The position numbers were made by a program, and so were the translations under genes. This document shows positions 16,288 to 23,705 of a DNA stretch of 64,000 nucleotides, in pieces. Numbering within the stretch: position 1 is the first letter of the stretch; each line of letters starts with the position of its first letter. The notes under the pieces are model-generated. The model was not told where the DNA came from, ran no database searches, and saw only the letters and a program-made list of their open reading frames with translations. The stretch spans positions 2,660,501-2,724,500 of the forward strand of contig NZ_CP021112.1 in NCBI RefSeq assembly GCF_002119765.1, given 5' to 3'. The DNA is from Pseudorhodoplanes sinuspersici. GTDB taxonomy: Bacteria > Pseudomonadota > Alphaproteobacteria > Rhizobiales > Xanthobacteraceae.

Positions 16288-16959
16288 ATGATGATGTTTC
16301 GGCTTTTTAATACCGGTTTTCGCCCGGAAGGGCTTGTGCCGGTGACGCGAGAAGCACTTGTGGAACTGGGCTTTCACCACGCGAGTGAGGCGAACGCGCC
16401 ATCGGAGGCAATGCCGCCTATCTCGCATGGCGAAGCCTCCGCTGTCATCGAATTCTGGCGTAATGCGGGGCAAGGCGAATGGTTTGCGCAGAGACCGGAA
16501 TTCGATCGCCAGTTCCGCGATTGTTTCCTGTCACTGCATGAAAAGGCGGTGCGTGCGAACTGGCGCAAGGCAAGCACACCGGAGGGATCGCTGGCGTTGC
16601 TGTTGCTGCTGGACCAGTTTCCGCGCAATGCCTTCCGTGGCACGCCGCGCATGTATGCGACGGATACGACGGCGCGGGACGTCGCGAAAGCCGCTCTCGC
16701 CGCGCAGCACGACCATGCCGTTGATGAGGAATTGCGGCCATTCTTCTATCTGCCGTTTGCCCATTCGGAAGATCTGGCCGATCAGGATCGCTCGGTCGCT
16801 TTGTGTGGGACGCTGAAAGAGCCGGCCCCGTCGCATGCCCGGCGACACCGCGACATCATCCGGCGCTTTGGCCGTTTTCCGCATCGCAATTCCATTCTCG
16901 GGCGCGGGATGACTCCGGCGGAGCAGCAATTTCTGGATGAAGGTGGGTATGCAGGCTGA
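16288..16959 (+). CDS. DUF924 family protein
   Basis: A 223-residue DUF924 protein: AVIEFWRNAGQGEWFAQRPEFDRQFRD, EGSLALLLLLDQFPRNAFRGTPRMYATD and FYLPFAHSEDLADQDRSV are the diagnostic helices of this all-alpha, TPR-like family of unknown function. Three ATG codons in a row (16288, 16291, 16294) follow GGAG; the third has the best spacing. The first ~45 residues do not match the family core and might be untranslated. It is divergent from the LysR gene at 15206-16189. Confidence 0.85.
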   Translation: MMMFRLFNTGFRPEGLVPVTREALVELGFHHASEANAPSEAMPPISHGEASAVIEFWRNAGQGEWFAQRPEFDRQFRDCFLSLHEKAVRANWRKASTPEGSLALLLLLDQFPRNAFRGTPRMYATDTTARDVAKAALAAQHDHAVDEELRPFFYLPFAHSEDLADQDRSVALCGTLKEPAPSHARRHRDIIRRFGRFPHRNSILGRGMTPAEQQFLDEGGYAG

Positions 16960-17000
16960 CGGATGGCCCGTTACAGCGGCATGATTGGCCGCTGCAGCTT

Positions 17001-17026
17001 AGCTCTCCCCGCAAGCGGGGAGGGCT
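17001..17026. other. Long GC-rich hairpin between DUF924 and SDR genes
   Basis: AGCTCTCCCCGC (17001-17012), AA, GCGGGGAGGGCT (17015-17026): twelve contiguous pairs including one G-U. No T run follows on the plus strand, so it is a weak terminator candidate; it may be a half of the repeat type seen at 325-490. Confidence 0.45.
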
Positions 17027-17032
17027 AAAAAT

Positions 17033-17074
17033 CTAGCGCACCAGCACGTTCTTGAACTGCCAGGGATCGCGCTT
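17033..17074 (-). pseudogene. Relic of the 3' end of a homospermidine synthase gene
   Basis: Bases 17037-17074 are identical over 38 positions to 18906-18943, the 3' end of the intact hss gene at 18902-20335. Read on the minus strand the copy still encodes KRDPWQFKNVLVR and a stop, but the last codon (CGC, not CGG) and the stop (TAG, not TAA) differ. Homology ends abruptly on the gene side at 17074. It is therefore a remnant 3' end of a second hss copy or of a rearranged junction, now behind the SDR gene. Confidence 0.8.
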
Positions 17075-17093
17075 AGAAAGTGCGAACGGCAGA

Positions 17094-17813
17094 CTAGACC
17101 AACACCGTTCCGCCATCGACAACGGTCACCTGGCCGGTGCTGAAATTCTCGCGCATCAGGTAGAGATAGGCTTCCGCGATATCTTCCACCTCGCCGACGC
17201 GTCCGACCAGCAGCCGTGCACTGGCATCCCGATACATCGCCTCGCGATCATGTTCGCTCATCGCGCCCCAAAGTGGCGAGCGGACCACGCCAGGTGAAAC
17301 GGCATTGACGCGGACCGGTGCGAGTTCGATCGCAAGCGCGCGTGTCAGACCTTCCATCGCCGAGCAGATACTGGCCGCGACCGTCCAGCCCTTGCGGGGA
17401 CGCGCGCCGGCGACACCGGTTGTCAGCACGATGGAGCCGCCCGCGCGGATATACGGAGCGCCGTATTTCACCGCGGTGTAAGCGCCCCAATAACGGATAT
17501 TCCAGAACTGCCGCGCCCAATCGATTGAGAGCTTGCCGATCTCCGCAAGCTCCAGATTCTCGCCGGCGGTGTAGACGAGATGATCGAATTCGCCGGCGCC
17601 TTCGAAGAATCGGGCGATGCTGTCCTCACGCGACAGATCGAGCACATGGCCTGCAGCTTTTCCGGGCAATGCGGCCAGCGCTTCATCCACTGCCTTCTGC
17701 CGACTGGATGCCACCACAATATTTGCGCCTTCGCTGGCAGCTGCTTGAGCGGTCGCCAGTCCGATACCGGATGTGCCGCCGAGTATGATGATTGTCTTGC
17801 CATTGAGTTTCAT
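17094..17813 (-). CDS. Atypical short-chain dehydrogenase/reductase
   Basis: A 239-residue SDR fold. The nucleotide-binding GGTSGIGLA (12-20), VVASS, LDLSRED and the C-terminal VNAVSPGVVRSPLWG and TVVDGGTVLV are present. The usual catalytic YxxxK is not: the aligned segment reads GWTVAASICSAMEGLTRALA, with no Tyr and no Lys at the expected places. It is therefore an atypical, possibly non-catalytic or differently catalytic SDR. Start ATG 17813; the longer frame to 18101 has no match. It is divergent from the LysR gene at 17935, the likely regulator. Confidence 0.88.
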   Translation of the reverse strand: MKLNGKTIIILGGTSGIGLATAQAAASEGANIVVASSRQKAVDEALAALPGKAAGHVLDLSREDSIARFFEGAGEFDHLVYTAGENLELAEIGKLSIDWARQFWNIRYWGAYTAVKYGAPYIRAGGSIVLTTGVAGARPRKGWTVAASICSAMEGLTRALAIELAPVRVNAVSPGVVRSPLWGAMSEHDREAMYRDASARLLVGRVGEVEDIAEAYLYLMRENFSTGQVTVVDGGTVLV

Positions 17814-17903
17814 GGCTGAAATTCCTGTGCTGGGTGTTGAGCGATCAGCCAGGAAATGACACTGGACAAAGAATGATTCCAACGCATTATTATCCTTATG
17901 ATG

Positions 17904-17918
17904 ATGACTATCAGTCAT
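17904..17918. promoter_or_regulatory. Candidate LysR operator palindrome
   Basis: ATGACT-ATC-AGTCAT is a perfect palindrome between the divergent SDR and LysR genes, 17 bases before the LysR start. The location fits an autoregulatory LTTR site. The sequence lacks the classic T-N11-A core inside, so this is a position-based call. Confidence 0.4.
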
Positions 17919-17934
17919 GCATAGGGAATGGCCA

Positions 17935-18849
17935 ATGGGCTTCGACGGCAGAGTGGTTAGTGGCATCGGTGTCGTCGCGGCGGTCATTGATGCGGGCAAT
18001 TTCGTCGGAGCGGGGCGCGCGCTCGGTCTGACACAGTCTGGCGTCAGCCGTGCCGTCGCGCGATTCGAACAGCGTGTCGGCGTGCGCCTGTTCGAGCGCA
18101 ATGCGCGCGCAGTGATGCTTACCGACGAGGGACGGCGATTCTACGAAAAGATCGCACCACTCCTCTCCGATCTCGACGAGGCAGTAACGGATATCGGCCG
18201 TGCATCCGCTGCCGTGCGTGGCGTGCTGCGCGCCAGCGTCCACCCGGTCGCTATGCACTACATGCTGGGAGCACGATTGACGGAGTTTCTGGCCGCTCAT
18301 CCTGAGCTGTCGCTCGATCTCTCCGTCCGCGATGATTCCGGCGCGTTGGCTGCGGAAGGATATGATGTTGCCGTACGGTTCGGTGAACCGGTGCTGTCAG
18401 GGCAGATCGTGCGGCGTCTGCTGGAATCGCGCGTCGTCACCTGCGCATCGCCCGGCTATCTGGCGCAGCACGGCAAGCCGCGCCGGCCGCAGGATCTTGC
18501 GCAGCACGAATGCATCCAGTTTCCGGATCCTGTGACCAGGCGGCCATTTGCTTGGGAGTTTCAGCGCAAGGGCAAGACCGTGAAAGTCCGGACCACGGGG
18601 CGGCTCACCGTCAATGACGGCGCGACCATGCTGATGGCCTGCGAACAGGGACACGGGATTGCGCAGAGCCTGGAATTTGCGGCAACAGGATTGAAGGATG
18701 GCCGCCTGATCGATCTGTTTCCGGACTGGAACGAGGAGCGCTTTCCGCTCTACGTCCATTTCCCGTCGCGGCGGCAGCAGGCGGCCAAGGTGCGTGCCTT
18801 CGTTGATTTCGTGGCGGCGGTGGCGAAGATCTACGACCAGCCAAGATAG
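17935..18849 (+). CDS. LysR-family transcriptional regulator
   Basis: A 304-residue LTTR of the CrgA-like group. Helix-turn-helix: VVAAVIDAGNFVGAGRALGLTQSGVSRAVARFEQRVGVRLFERN (~8-51). Effector domain: GVLRASVHPVAMHYMLGARLTEFLAAHPELSLDLSVRD, AAEGYDVAVRFGEP and the C-terminal LYVHFPSRRQQAAKVRAFVDFV. I chose ATG 17935 because AGGGAA lies eight bases upstream; ATG 17917 is an alternative that overlaps the palindrome. It probably controls the divergent SDR gene. Confidence 0.9.
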   Translation: MGFDGRVVSGIGVVAAVIDAGNFVGAGRALGLTQSGVSRAVARFEQRVGVRLFERNARAVMLTDEGRRFYEKIAPLLSDLDEAVTDIGRASAAVRGVLRASVHPVAMHYMLGARLTEFLAAHPELSLDLSVRDDSGALAAEGYDVAVRFGEPVLSGQIVRRLLESRVVTCASPGYLAQHGKPRRPQDLAQHECIQFPDPVTRRPFAWEFQRKGKTVKVRTTGRLTVNDGATMLMACEQGHGIAQSLEFAATGLKDGRLIDLFPDWNEERFPLYVHFPSRRQQAAKVRAFVDFVAAVAKIYDQPR

Positions 18850-18860
18850 CGTTGCACCTA

Positions 18861-18888
18861 CAAAAATGGCCGGGAATGCCCCGGCCAC
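18861..18888 (-). terminator. Terminator of the homospermidine synthase gene
   Basis: On the minus strand, TGGCCGGGGCATTCCCGGCCA is followed by TTTTTG. It lies 14 bases past the hss stop and also between the converging LysR gene and hss, so it can stop hss transcripts and, more weakly, LysR transcripts. Confidence 0.7.
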
Positions 18889-18901
18889 TTGTCGTTTGTC
18901 G

Positions 18902-20335
18902 TTACCGCACCAGCACGTTCTTGAACTGCCAGGGATCGCGCTTGTCGATGTCTTCCGGGAACAGGCCGGGCCGGCCGGCCAGCGGCGTCCAGTCGGTATA
19001 GGTGCCGATCACCGGTCCGAGATACGGCATCTGCACCTCGAGGCAGCGGCGGAAATCCATCTCGTCGGCTTCGACGATGCCTTCGTTCGGATTTTCCAGT
19101 GCCCACACCATCCCGGCAAGGACAGCGGACGTCACCTGCAGGCCGGTCGCGTTCTGATAGGGCGCCAGTTCGCGCGTCTCGTCGATCGAAAGCTGCGAGC
19201 CGTACCAGTACGCATTCTTTTTGTGGCCGTAGAGCAGCACGCCGAGCTCGTCGATGCCATCGACGATCTCGTTCTCGTCGAGAATGTGGATCGTCTCCTG
19301 CTTCTTGCCGGCATTGCCGAACATTTCGTGCAGCGACAGCACCGCGTCGTTGCACGGGTGATAGGCATAGTGGCAGGTCGGCCGGTACGTCACCTTGCGG
19401 CCGTCGCGCAGGGTGAAATAGTCGGCGATCGAGATCGACTCGTTATGGGTGACAAGGAAGCCGTACTGGCTCTGTGCCGTCGGCGTCCATGAGCGCACGC
19501 GCGTGTCGGCGCCGGGCTGCAAGAGATAGATCGCCGCCTGGCAGCCGGTTTTGTGTTTCTTGCCGTTCTTGGGCATCCACTTCTCGTGCGTGCCCCAGCC
19601 GAGCTCGGCCGGCTGCAGGCCCTCCGATACGAAGCCCTCGACGGACCACGTGTTCATGAAGGTGCCTCTCGGCTTCGGATATTTAGCCCGCTGGGTATCG
19701 CGCTCGGCGATATGGATGCCCTTCACGCCAAGCTTCTTGGCGAGCTTGCCCCAGTCCTCGCGTGTCTTCGGCTCCTTGAACTTCACGCCGAGATCGCCGG
19801 CGATGTTCAACAGCGCCTGCTTGACGAACCATGACACCATGCCGGGATTGGCGCCGCAGCACGACACGGCCGTGGGTGTGCCGGCCGGACGCTTGCGTTT
19901 GGCGGCGAGCGTCGTTTCGCGCAGCGCGTAATTCGAGCGCGCCTCCGGTCCCTTCTTGGCGTCGAAATAGAAGCCTGCCCACGGCTCGTTGACCGTGTCG
20001 ATGTAGAGCGCGCCGACCTCGCGGCACAGCTCCATGATGTCGACCGAGGAGGTATCGACTGACAGGTTGACGCAGAAGCCCTGCCCGCCGCCGTCGGTGA
20101 GAAGCGGCTTGAGCAAGTGCTTGTAATTGTCCTTGGTCACCGAGTCGTGGATGAAGCGGATGCCGCGATCGTCCAGGATCTTGCGGTCCTTGTCTTCCGG
20201 ATCGATGACGACGAAGCGCGCCTTGTCATAGCTGAAGTGGCGCTCGATCAGCGGCAACGTACCCTTGCCGATCGACCCGAAGCCGATCATCACAATGGGG
20301 CCGTCGATCTTCCCGTGCACGGGCCAGTCGGTCAT
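18902..20335 (-). CDS. hss: Homospermidine synthase
   Basis: A 477-residue NAD-dependent enzyme that makes homospermidine from putrescine, the usual long polyamine of many Hyphomicrobiales. Rossmann start IVMIGFGSIGKGTLPLIERHF (~14-34) and family stretches such as YIDTVNEPWAGFYF, CCGANPGMVSWFVKQAL, HNESISIADYFTLRDGRKVTYRPTCHYAYHPCNDAVLSLHEM, and the C-terminal DKRDPWQFKNVLVR. Full family length. ATG 20335 has AGGAAG upstream. GNAT and ornithine decarboxylase genes lie upstream on the same strand: a polyamine block. Confidence 0.96.
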   Translation of the reverse strand: MTDWPVHGKIDGPIVMIGFGSIGKGTLPLIERHFSYDKARFVVIDPEDKDRKILDDRGIRFIHDSVTKDNYKHLLKPLLTDGGGQGFCVNLSVDTSSVDIMELCREVGALYIDTVNEPWAGFYFDAKKGPEARSNYALRETTLAAKRKRPAGTPTAVSCCGANPGMVSWFVKQALLNIAGDLGVKFKEPKTREDWGKLAKKLGVKGIHIAERDTQRAKYPKPRGTFMNTWSVEGFVSEGLQPAELGWGTHEKWMPKNGKKHKTGCQAAIYLLQPGADTRVRSWTPTAQSQYGFLVTHNESISIADYFTLRDGRKVTYRPTCHYAYHPCNDAVLSLHEMFGNAGKKQETIHILDENEIVDGIDELGVLLYGHKKNAYWYGSQLSIDETRELAPYQNATGLQVTSAVLAGMVWALENPNEGIVEADEMDFRRCLEVQMPYLGPVIGTYTDWTPLAGRPGLFPEDIDKRDPWQFKNVLVR

Positions 20336-20393
20336 CGCTTCCTACTCCAGTCTTGTTCGGTGTCGTCAAAGGGCGGGATGGTCAAAAGGAAGA

Positions 20394-20426
20394 GGGCGGG
20401 TATCGCGGCCTCTGCGATACCCGCCC
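20394..20426 (-). terminator. Strong hairpin between GNAT and hss genes
   Basis: GGGCGGGTATCGC (20394-20406) pairs perfectly with GCGATACCCGCCC (20414-20426) around a seven-base loop. On the minus strand it is followed by CTCTTCCTTTTG, a loose T-rich tail. It would end or attenuate transcripts coming from the GNAT gene before hss, so hss probably has its own promoter. Confidence 0.6.
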
Positions 20427-20477
20427 AGGCTTGATCGCGCAAATTCCTAACGTCGTGACGCGGCGGCCTTGGCGCCC

Positions 20478-20543
20478 GTTCGTCCCCGCAAGGTCGGGGA
20501 CCCAGGTTTGGAAACTGGTTTCCCGCCTTTGCGGAAAAAACGG
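20478..20543. repeat. Decayed member of intergenic repeat family A
   Basis: CGTTCGTCCCCGCAAGGTCGGGGACCCAGG followed by CTGGTTTCCCGCCTTTGCGGAAA: the same two-hairpin plan and CCCAG/CTGG junction as 11207-11278 and 41529-41609, with more mismatches. Confidence 0.6.
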
Positions 20544-20568
20544 AGCAAGTGATTCACCGCACCGACAT

Positions 20569-21141
20569 TTAGGCTGCGCGGGATGTCGGGCTTTTGACAG
20601 CCCGTTGAGCAGCCGCGACCAGTTCGTGCAGGTCGGGCTTCGGTGCAAGGCGCCCGGTGGCGCCGATCAGGCCGCGCGCCCCATCGAGCGCGCCGGCCTG
20701 CAGTTCGATGCCCAGCAGCCGATGTTGCTCATAGGCGCCGGGCATCCACAGCGATCCGGTCTTCTGCGTCGAGAAGCCGAAGCGCTGGTAATAAGGCGCG
20801 TCACCGACGAGCAGGATCGCGCCATGACCGCGCATGCGCGCGGCAGCGATGGCATGCTTCATCAGCCTGCCGCCAAGGCCTTTGCTGCGGTGCTCCGGAG
20901 CAACGGCCAGCGGGCCGAGCAACAGCGCCGCCTTGCCGGGGCCGGCACAGACGTCCCACAGCCTGACAGAGCCAATGATTTGGCCCTTGTCGGTCGCAAC
21001 GAAGGACAAGCCGGCCGCGGCCAAACGATCCTCGCGCAGGCGCTGCGAGGTCTTGGTGAAACGGCTCGGTCCATAGGCGCGGTCGAGCAGAGCCTCGCGC
21101 GCATCGAAATCAGACAATTTTTCTTGGCGAATGGCGGTCAT
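20569..21141 (-). CDS. GNAT-family N-acetyltransferase
   Basis: A 190-residue GNAT enzyme. The acetyl-CoA motif is LLLGPLAVAPEHRSKGLGGRLMKHAIAAARMRGHGAILLVGDAPYYQRFGF (motif A R/QxxGxG as RSKGLG), the layout of the YhbS-like group. ATG 21141 is chosen over 21147 because AAGGAG is then at normal spacing. It lies between ornithine decarboxylase and homospermidine synthase on the same strand, so a polyamine or an intermediate is a possible acceptor. That is inference from position only. Confidence 0.85.
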   Translation of the reverse strand: MTAIRQEKLSDFDAREALLDRAYGPSRFTKTSQRLREDRLAAAGLSFVATDKGQIIGSVRLWDVCAGPGKAALLLGPLAVAPEHRSKGLGGRLMKHAIAAARMRGHGAILLVGDAPYYQRFGFSTQKTGSLWMPGAYEQHRLLGIELQAGALDGARGLIGATGRLAPKPDLHELVAAAQRAVKSPTSRAA

Positions 21142-21204
21142 GGCCATCTCCTTCCGTGCCCCGTTTTTCGCGGGACGGCTTCAGTTCGAGAGAATGAAGG
21201 GAAG

Positions 21205-21231
21205 GGGAGCCGAACTTCTCAGCCGGCTCCC
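21205..21231 (-). terminator. Hairpin downstream of ornithine decarboxylase
   Basis: On the minus strand GGGAGCCG pairs with CGGCTCCC around an 11-base loop, followed by CTTCCCTTCATTCTC. It is T-rich but has no pure T run. A plausible but weak terminator about 60 bases past the decarboxylase stop. Confidence 0.4.
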
Positions 21232-21240
21232 GGCGTCATC

Positions 21241-21300
21241 AGGTGTGGCCCGATCGCGGAGCGATCAGATGTGGCCCGATCGCGGAGCGATCAGATGTGG
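21241..21300. repeat. 26-bp tandem repeat across the decarboxylase stop
   Basis: Two copies of a 26-base unit (21241-21266 and 21267-21292, differing at one base) followed by a partial third (AGATGTGG, 21293-21300) that is the 3' end of the coding region. Each unit contains GATCGC-GGA-GCGATC, a small hairpin, and on the minus strand each supplies another in-line TGA. Confidence 0.85.
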
Positions 21301-22421
21301 ATCGTCTTCAGCGGCGGGAAGCCGTTGAAGGCCACTGCGGAGTAGGTCGCCGTGTAGGCGCCTGTGCCTTCGATCAGCAGCTTGTCGCCGATCTCGAGGC
21401 TCACGGGCAGGAGATACGGCTCCTTCTCGTACATCACGTCGGCCGAGTCGCAGGTCGGGCCGGCGAGCACGCAAGGCTCGAGCGGTGCACCGTCGCGCGG
21501 CGTCTTGATCGCGTAGCGGATCGACTCGTCCATCGTCTCGGCGAGACCGCCGAACTTGCCGATGTCGAGATAGACCCAGCGAACCTTATCGGTCTCGCTC
21601 TTCTTGGAGACGAGCACGACTTCGGTTTCGATCACGCCGGCATTGCCGACCATGCCGCGGCCCGGCTCGATGATCGTGTCCGGGATACGGTTGCCGAAAT
21701 GCTTGCGCAAAGCCTGGAAGATGGTCGCGCCGTAGGTCTTCACGCCCGGCACCTTCTTCAGGTACTTGGTCGGGAAGCCGCCGCCGAGATTGACCATCGA
21801 CAGGCTGATGCCGCGATCGGCCGACTCGCGGAAGATCGCCGCCGCCGAAGCCAGCGCCTTGTCCCAGGCCTTCGGATCGCGCTGCTGCGAACCGACATGG
21901 AACGAGATGCCGTGCGCCGACAGGCCCAGCCGGTGCGCATGCTCCAGCACGTCCACCGCCATCTGCGGCTCGCAGCCGAACTTGCGCGACAGCGGCCATT
22001 CAGCGCCGGCGCCATCGCACAGGATGCGGCAGAACACCTTGGAGCCGGGAGCGACGCGAGCGACCTTCTCGACCTCGGCCTGGCAGTCGACCGCGAACAG
22101 GCGAACGCCATACTGATAGGCGCGTGCGATATCGCGCTCCTTCTTGATGGTGTTGCCATAGGAGATGCGGTCCGCCGTCGCGCCGGCCGCGAGCGCCATC
22201 TCGATCTCGGCGACCGAGGCGGTGTCGAAGCAGGAGCCCAGCGAGGCGAGCAGGGAGAGCACCTCCGGCGCAGGATTCGCCTTCACCGCGTAGAACACGC
22301 GCGTGTCGGGCAGAGCCTTTGCGAAGGCGTTGTAGTTGTCGCGAACCACGTCGAGATCGACCACCAGCACGGGGCCGTCGTCGGTACGGGTGCGAAGAAA
22401 TTCGCGGATACGGTCGGTCAT
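21291..22421 (-). CDS. Ornithine/lysine decarboxylase, alanine-racemase fold
   Basis: A 376-residue group-III PLP decarboxylase (the eukaryote-like ODC family) that makes putrescine, the substrate of homospermidine synthase. PLP lysine is in FYAVKANP (K47); SCFDTASVAEIEMAL, GISFHVGSQQRD, VNLGGGFPTKY, EPGRGMVGNAGV and the active-site Cys in GPTCDSADV are all present. I chose ATG 22421, preceded by GGGGAAG; the frame runs back to 22583 without family match. Ornithine versus lysine preference cannot be set by eye. Preceded by a long structured leader. Confidence 0.93.
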   Translation of the reverse strand: MTDRIREFLRTRTDDGPVLVVDLDVVRDNYNAFAKALPDTRVFYAVKANPAPEVLSLLASLGSCFDTASVAEIEMALAAGATADRISYGNTIKKERDIARAYQYGVRLFAVDCQAEVEKVARVAPGSKVFCRILCDGAGAEWPLSRKFGCEPQMAVDVLEHAHRLGLSAHGISFHVGSQQRDPKAWDKALASAAAIFRESADRGISLSMVNLGGGFPTKYLKKVPGVKTYGATIFQALRKHFGNRIPDTIIEPGRGMVGNAGVIETEVVLVSKKSETDKVRWVYLDIGKFGGLAETMDESIRYAIKTPRDGAPLEPCVLAGPTCDSADVMYEKEPYLLPVSLEIGDKLLIEGTGAYTATYSAVAFNGFPPLKTIHI

Positions 22422-22800
22422 CGTCTTCCCCAAACAGCCAATGAACGCGCACGAACGCGTCCGAGTGAGTGTCAGATGATGAAGCCACGCCGTCGTGCGA
22501 TGGAGGTCACGACAGGCGAGGTGTTCAACACCGGACAATGCTGCCGTGGATTGGTGGGGAGACCCCCGCCGCACACCTGGCAATGAAGGACAAGCCTCTT
22601 CGGAACAGATCCGGCCTATGGACAGCCGGCAGTAGCCAAAAAAGCCCGCTCCGTCGTTGCTTTAAGTCGCGTCCTCAGCGGAGAACTGAGTACGCCGGTT
22701 TCGCCTCCGGCTGCCGGTCAGATTTCTTGGAGAGACTCTCCGCAGAGAGCTTGGTCTCCCCAGGCGGCTGGCGGGCCTCTTGTCCCGCTACCTACCGACC
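22422..22800 (-). promoter_or_regulatory. Structured leader of the decarboxylase gene (speF-leader candidate)
   Basis: A 380-base gene-free leader with several strong hairpins on the minus strand: GGGAGAC...GTCTCTC enclosing CTCTC-TGCG-GAGAG (22760-22728), GCCGG...CCGGC (about 22711-22694), CTCAG-TTCTCCG-CTGAG (about 22689-22673), and a GGAGCGGGCTTTTTT stretch at about 22650-22638. Alphaproteobacteria have a described speF RNA motif upstream of this decarboxylase type. The position fits, but I cannot align it to the covariance model by eye. Confidence 0.5.
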
Positions 22801-23320
22801 GACACGCGACCACAGGCACGTGCGAAATTGGGCAAGGGCGGAAATAGTGCATATGCGCCGCGCACGCAAGCATTACGTCGTGTCCAGCGCGAAAAAACTT
22901 CGCAGATTACGAGATCGTTAACAGCGTGATGCACGTGAGCGCGCGCGTGCATCTCGCAAGGATGGAGAACGTGACGCAAGCGTGGCGCGCGTGCGGCGTT
23001 GAGCATCATCTGCCGCCGCATTTCTCCTGCAGTTCGCCAGTGGGGCTCGCCGGCAGTGAGACGAGATCGTCTTTGAAGCTCATCGCGAAGTCGCAGTGTG
23101 CCAAAGCGCCGGACATCGCGTCATCGATCGTCGCCTGCATCGCCTCGCAGCGCTCTTCTTCACGCACCGCGCTGACATCGGTGCAGGCGCGGGGCGCTGT
23201 ATCGCAGTCGGAGAGCCTATCGCGAACGGCTCCGCTGGTGTCGCTGAAGATGCTCAGTCTGACATCAGGAACGCGAGCGGGTGCCTGCGGAGATGACAGG
23301 CTTTTTGCTGTCAGAGGAGC
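22801..23320. other. Mostly non-coding gap upstream of the decarboxylase leader
   Basis: Between the leader and the small membrane-protein gene. A TTGCG/CGCAC-rich stretch near 22915-23000 may hold promoters for the decarboxylase leader, but I cannot name hexamers with confidence. The minus-strand frame just behind the 23321 stop stays open to 23006 and has coding-like composition; see the entry at 23006-23167. Confidence 0.4.
23006..23167 (-). CDS. Possible small cysteine-containing protein
   Basis: A 53-residue frame from GTG 23167: it reads EEERCEAMQATIDDAM, then ALAHCDFAMSFKDDLVSLP, and ends ELQEKCGGR. Third codon positions are GC-biased as in real genes here. The same frame is open further upstream (with DCDTAPRACTDVSAV) back to the stop of the 23321-23566 gene, but without a start codon, so a start, a frameshift or read-through is unresolved. 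Nothing is recognised. No clear ribosome-binding site. Could be a decayed gene. Confidence 0.28.
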   Translation of the reverse strand: MREEERCEAMQATIDDAMSGALAHCDFAMSFKDDLVSLPASPTGELQEKCGGR

Positions 23321-23566
23321 CTAGCGGCTGAACGGCTCGATCTTGCGCGCGAAATTGACGAACTGGACCATGATGAAGGCGCCGCAAGCAAGGAACACAG
23401 CATCGAGCACGCGGGCGAAAGTGCTGCCCAGCCCGAACAGATTGGCGATGGCCCAACTGCCGGCAAAAGCCGCCCCGAAAACCTCGGCGCCGATCAGGAT
23501 CGTTGCGCTCACGACCGTTATGACGTTGATCCAGACGATGCGGCGGGCGGGGGCTTGGGTGCTCAT
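23321..23566 (-). CDS. Small two-helix membrane protein
   Basis: An 81-residue protein with two hydrophobic segments: WINVITVVSATILIGAEVFGAAFAGSWAI (~12-40) and VLDAVFLACGAFIMVQFVNFA (~53-73), and a basic C-terminal tail (RKIEPFSR). I chose ATG 23566 (MSTQAPARR); 17 more residues are possible to 23617 without added likeness. Family not recognised. Divergent from the M3 peptidase gene. Confidence 0.65.
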   Translation of the reverse strand: MSTQAPARRIVWINVITVVSATILIGAEVFGAAFAGSWAIANLFGLGSTFARVLDAVFLACGAFIMVQFVNFARKIEPFSR

Positions 23567-23705
23567 GGCTGTTCCGTTCGAATTTGCGGCGCAATGTCCT
23601 CGAAACATGGGCATCAATCAAGGCTGGATTTAGAGCCTGCGGCACCCCACTTCGACATCAAGCCAGCGCCCTTTCCGTCCTCGAAAAGCAAGATATTTCA
23701 ACGTG

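Noticed and set aside
17037-17074. Reading the duplicated 38 bases as a recombinase attachment site pair
   Set aside because: It is coding sequence of hss with the stop codon, has no dyad core, and no integrase gene lies between the copies; a gene-end duplication explains it better.
22440-22583. 54-residue N-terminal extension of the decarboxylase from 22583
   Set aside because: No likeness to the family, and ATG 22421 has a good ribosome site and gives the normal family length.
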